A DNA stretch of 14,629 nt from positions 1 through 14,629 of the forward strand of contig DIAY01000047.1 of the NCBI GenBank assembly GCA_002414905.1. Reading direction: 5' to 3'. A model generated the notes under the pieces. That model made no database searches. It had not been told where the DNA came from and saw only the letters and a program-made list of their open reading frames with translations. A program made the position numbers and the translations under genes. Below are positions 14,153 to 14,629 of this stretch, piece by piece (within the stretch, counting starts at the first letter, position 1; each line of letters begins with the position of its first letter). Source of the stretch: Holophagales bacterium UBA5066 (GTDB lineage: Bacteria; Acidobacteriota; Thermoanaerobaculia; UBA5066).

Positions 14153-14629
14153 CACGATCCGCCTTTCGTGGGAGCCGCCTTCTCCTTGTGGCCGCCAAAC
14201 TGGTAGCGAAGGGCGGAGAGCACCCTGTCGCCGAAATCAGCCTCGCCGCGCGAGCTGAAGCGGTCGTATAGGGCCGCGCTGAGGACGGGGACGGGAACGG
14301 ACTCGTCGATGGCCGCGGCGATCGTCCAACGCCCCTCGCCGGAGTCCGAGACACGGCCCGAGAAGTTCGACAGGTCGGGATTCTCCAGCAGGGCAGCGGC
14401 GGTGAGGTCCAGCAGCCACGAGGAGATCACGCTTCCGCGACGCCAGACCTCGGCGATCTCGGGCAGGTTCAGGTCGTAGGAGTAGAGCTCCGGGCGGCGG
14501 AGGGGGGTGGTCTCGGCGTCGACCGTACGCTGCTGCTTTCCCGCGTTGGCGTGGCTGAGGACGTTCAACCCCTCGGCGTAGGAAGCCATGATGCCGTACT
14601 CGATTCCGTTGTGGACCATCTTCACGAAG
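14152..14629 (-). CDS. gnd: 6-phosphogluconate dehydrogenase, decarboxylating, short YqeC-like type (5' end outside window)
   Basis: Oxidative decarboxylation of 6-phosphogluconate to ribulose 5-phosphate, the third pathway step after zwf. Only the last 158 residues are inside the window. KMVHNGIEYGIMASYAEG is the conserved start of the C-terminal helical domain, containing the catalytic Lys and the HNGIEYG motif. The loop VSDSGEGRWT replaces the DxxxNKGTGxW motif of the long (about 470-aa) enzymes and marks the short (about 300-aa) bacterial class, often reported as NAD-preferring. The C-terminus ends soon after LRYQFGGH, as in that class. The stop overlaps the zwf start, so the two are co-translated. 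Confidence 0.92.
   Translation of the reverse strand, partial: FVKMVHNGIEYGIMASYAEGLNVLSHANAGKQQRTVDAETTPLRRPELYSYDLNLPEIAEVWRRGSVISSWLLDLTAAALLENPDLSNFSGRVSDSGEGRWTIAAAIDESVPVPVLSAALYDRFSSRGEADFGDRVLSALRYQFGGHKEKAAPTKGGS

Noticed and set aside
12278..14206. Plus-strand open frame of about 640 codons across MFS remnant and zwf
   Set aside because: Antisense shadow; zwf on the minus strand carries every family motif.
1..14629. Search for CRISPR arrays, tRNA, rRNA, riboswitches and tandem repeats
   Set aside because: No regularly spaced repeats, cloverleaf-like genes or ribosomal RNA segments were noticed on reading the window.

Overview
This is a strongly GC-rich bacterial chromosome segment with GC-ending codons throughout. 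The gene mix suggests an environmental Gram-negative lineage: a secreted DinB-like protein, a BON-domain relic, a YtrA-type GntR/ABC cassette and a short-form gnd next to zwf. Acidobacteriota is my best guess, but no ribosomal RNA or marker gene settles it. I see no phage, CRISPR, tRNA or rRNA.

Layout. (1) 1-2671, minus strand: a DMSO-reductase-family molybdoenzyme catalytic subunit followed by its 4Fe-4S ferredoxin subunit, which is cut by the window edge. The two overlap by 4 bp. (2) 2934-5110, plus strand, divergent from (1): a possible 63-aa protein, a TauE/SafE anion exporter, a DUF1634 membrane protein, a four-helix membrane protein and a small soluble gene, mostly overlapping or nearly touching as in an operon. 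(3) 5082-7048: a complete IS1634-like insertion sequence that split the small soluble gene. The 3' half of that gene is still recognisable on the far side in the matching frame. (4) 7049-8880: a decay zone with that 3' half, the N-terminal half of an IS21-type istB gene, and a DUF302 gene carrying two compensating frameshifts. (5) 8895-9479, minus strand: an exported DinB-family protein. (6) 9610-11733, minus strand: a GntR/YtrA-type regulator, an ABC ATPase and an ABC permease forming a tight operon, with a 22-bp palindrome over the promoter just before the regulator start. (7) 11871-12763: a BON-domain fragment (plus) and an MFS drug-transporter gene gutted by two internal deletions (minus). 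(8) 12764-14629, minus strand: zwf (glucose-6-phosphate dehydrogenase) preceded by gnd (6-phosphogluconate dehydrogenase, cut by the window edge), overlapping, giving an oxidative pentose phosphate operon.

Functional reading. Region 1 is a redox enzyme pair with no visible Tat export signal. The exporter operon facing it could handle a sulfur anion, but that link rests on proximity only. Region 6 looks like a self-regulated stress or antibiotic-responsive transporter. Region 8 supplies NADPH and pentoses. The most notable observations are the insertion-split gene with its target repeat in register, the palindrome/promoter/near-leaderless start of the GntR gene, and the cluster of broken genes between 7.0 and 8.7 kb. 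I did not find a convincing previously undescribed system.
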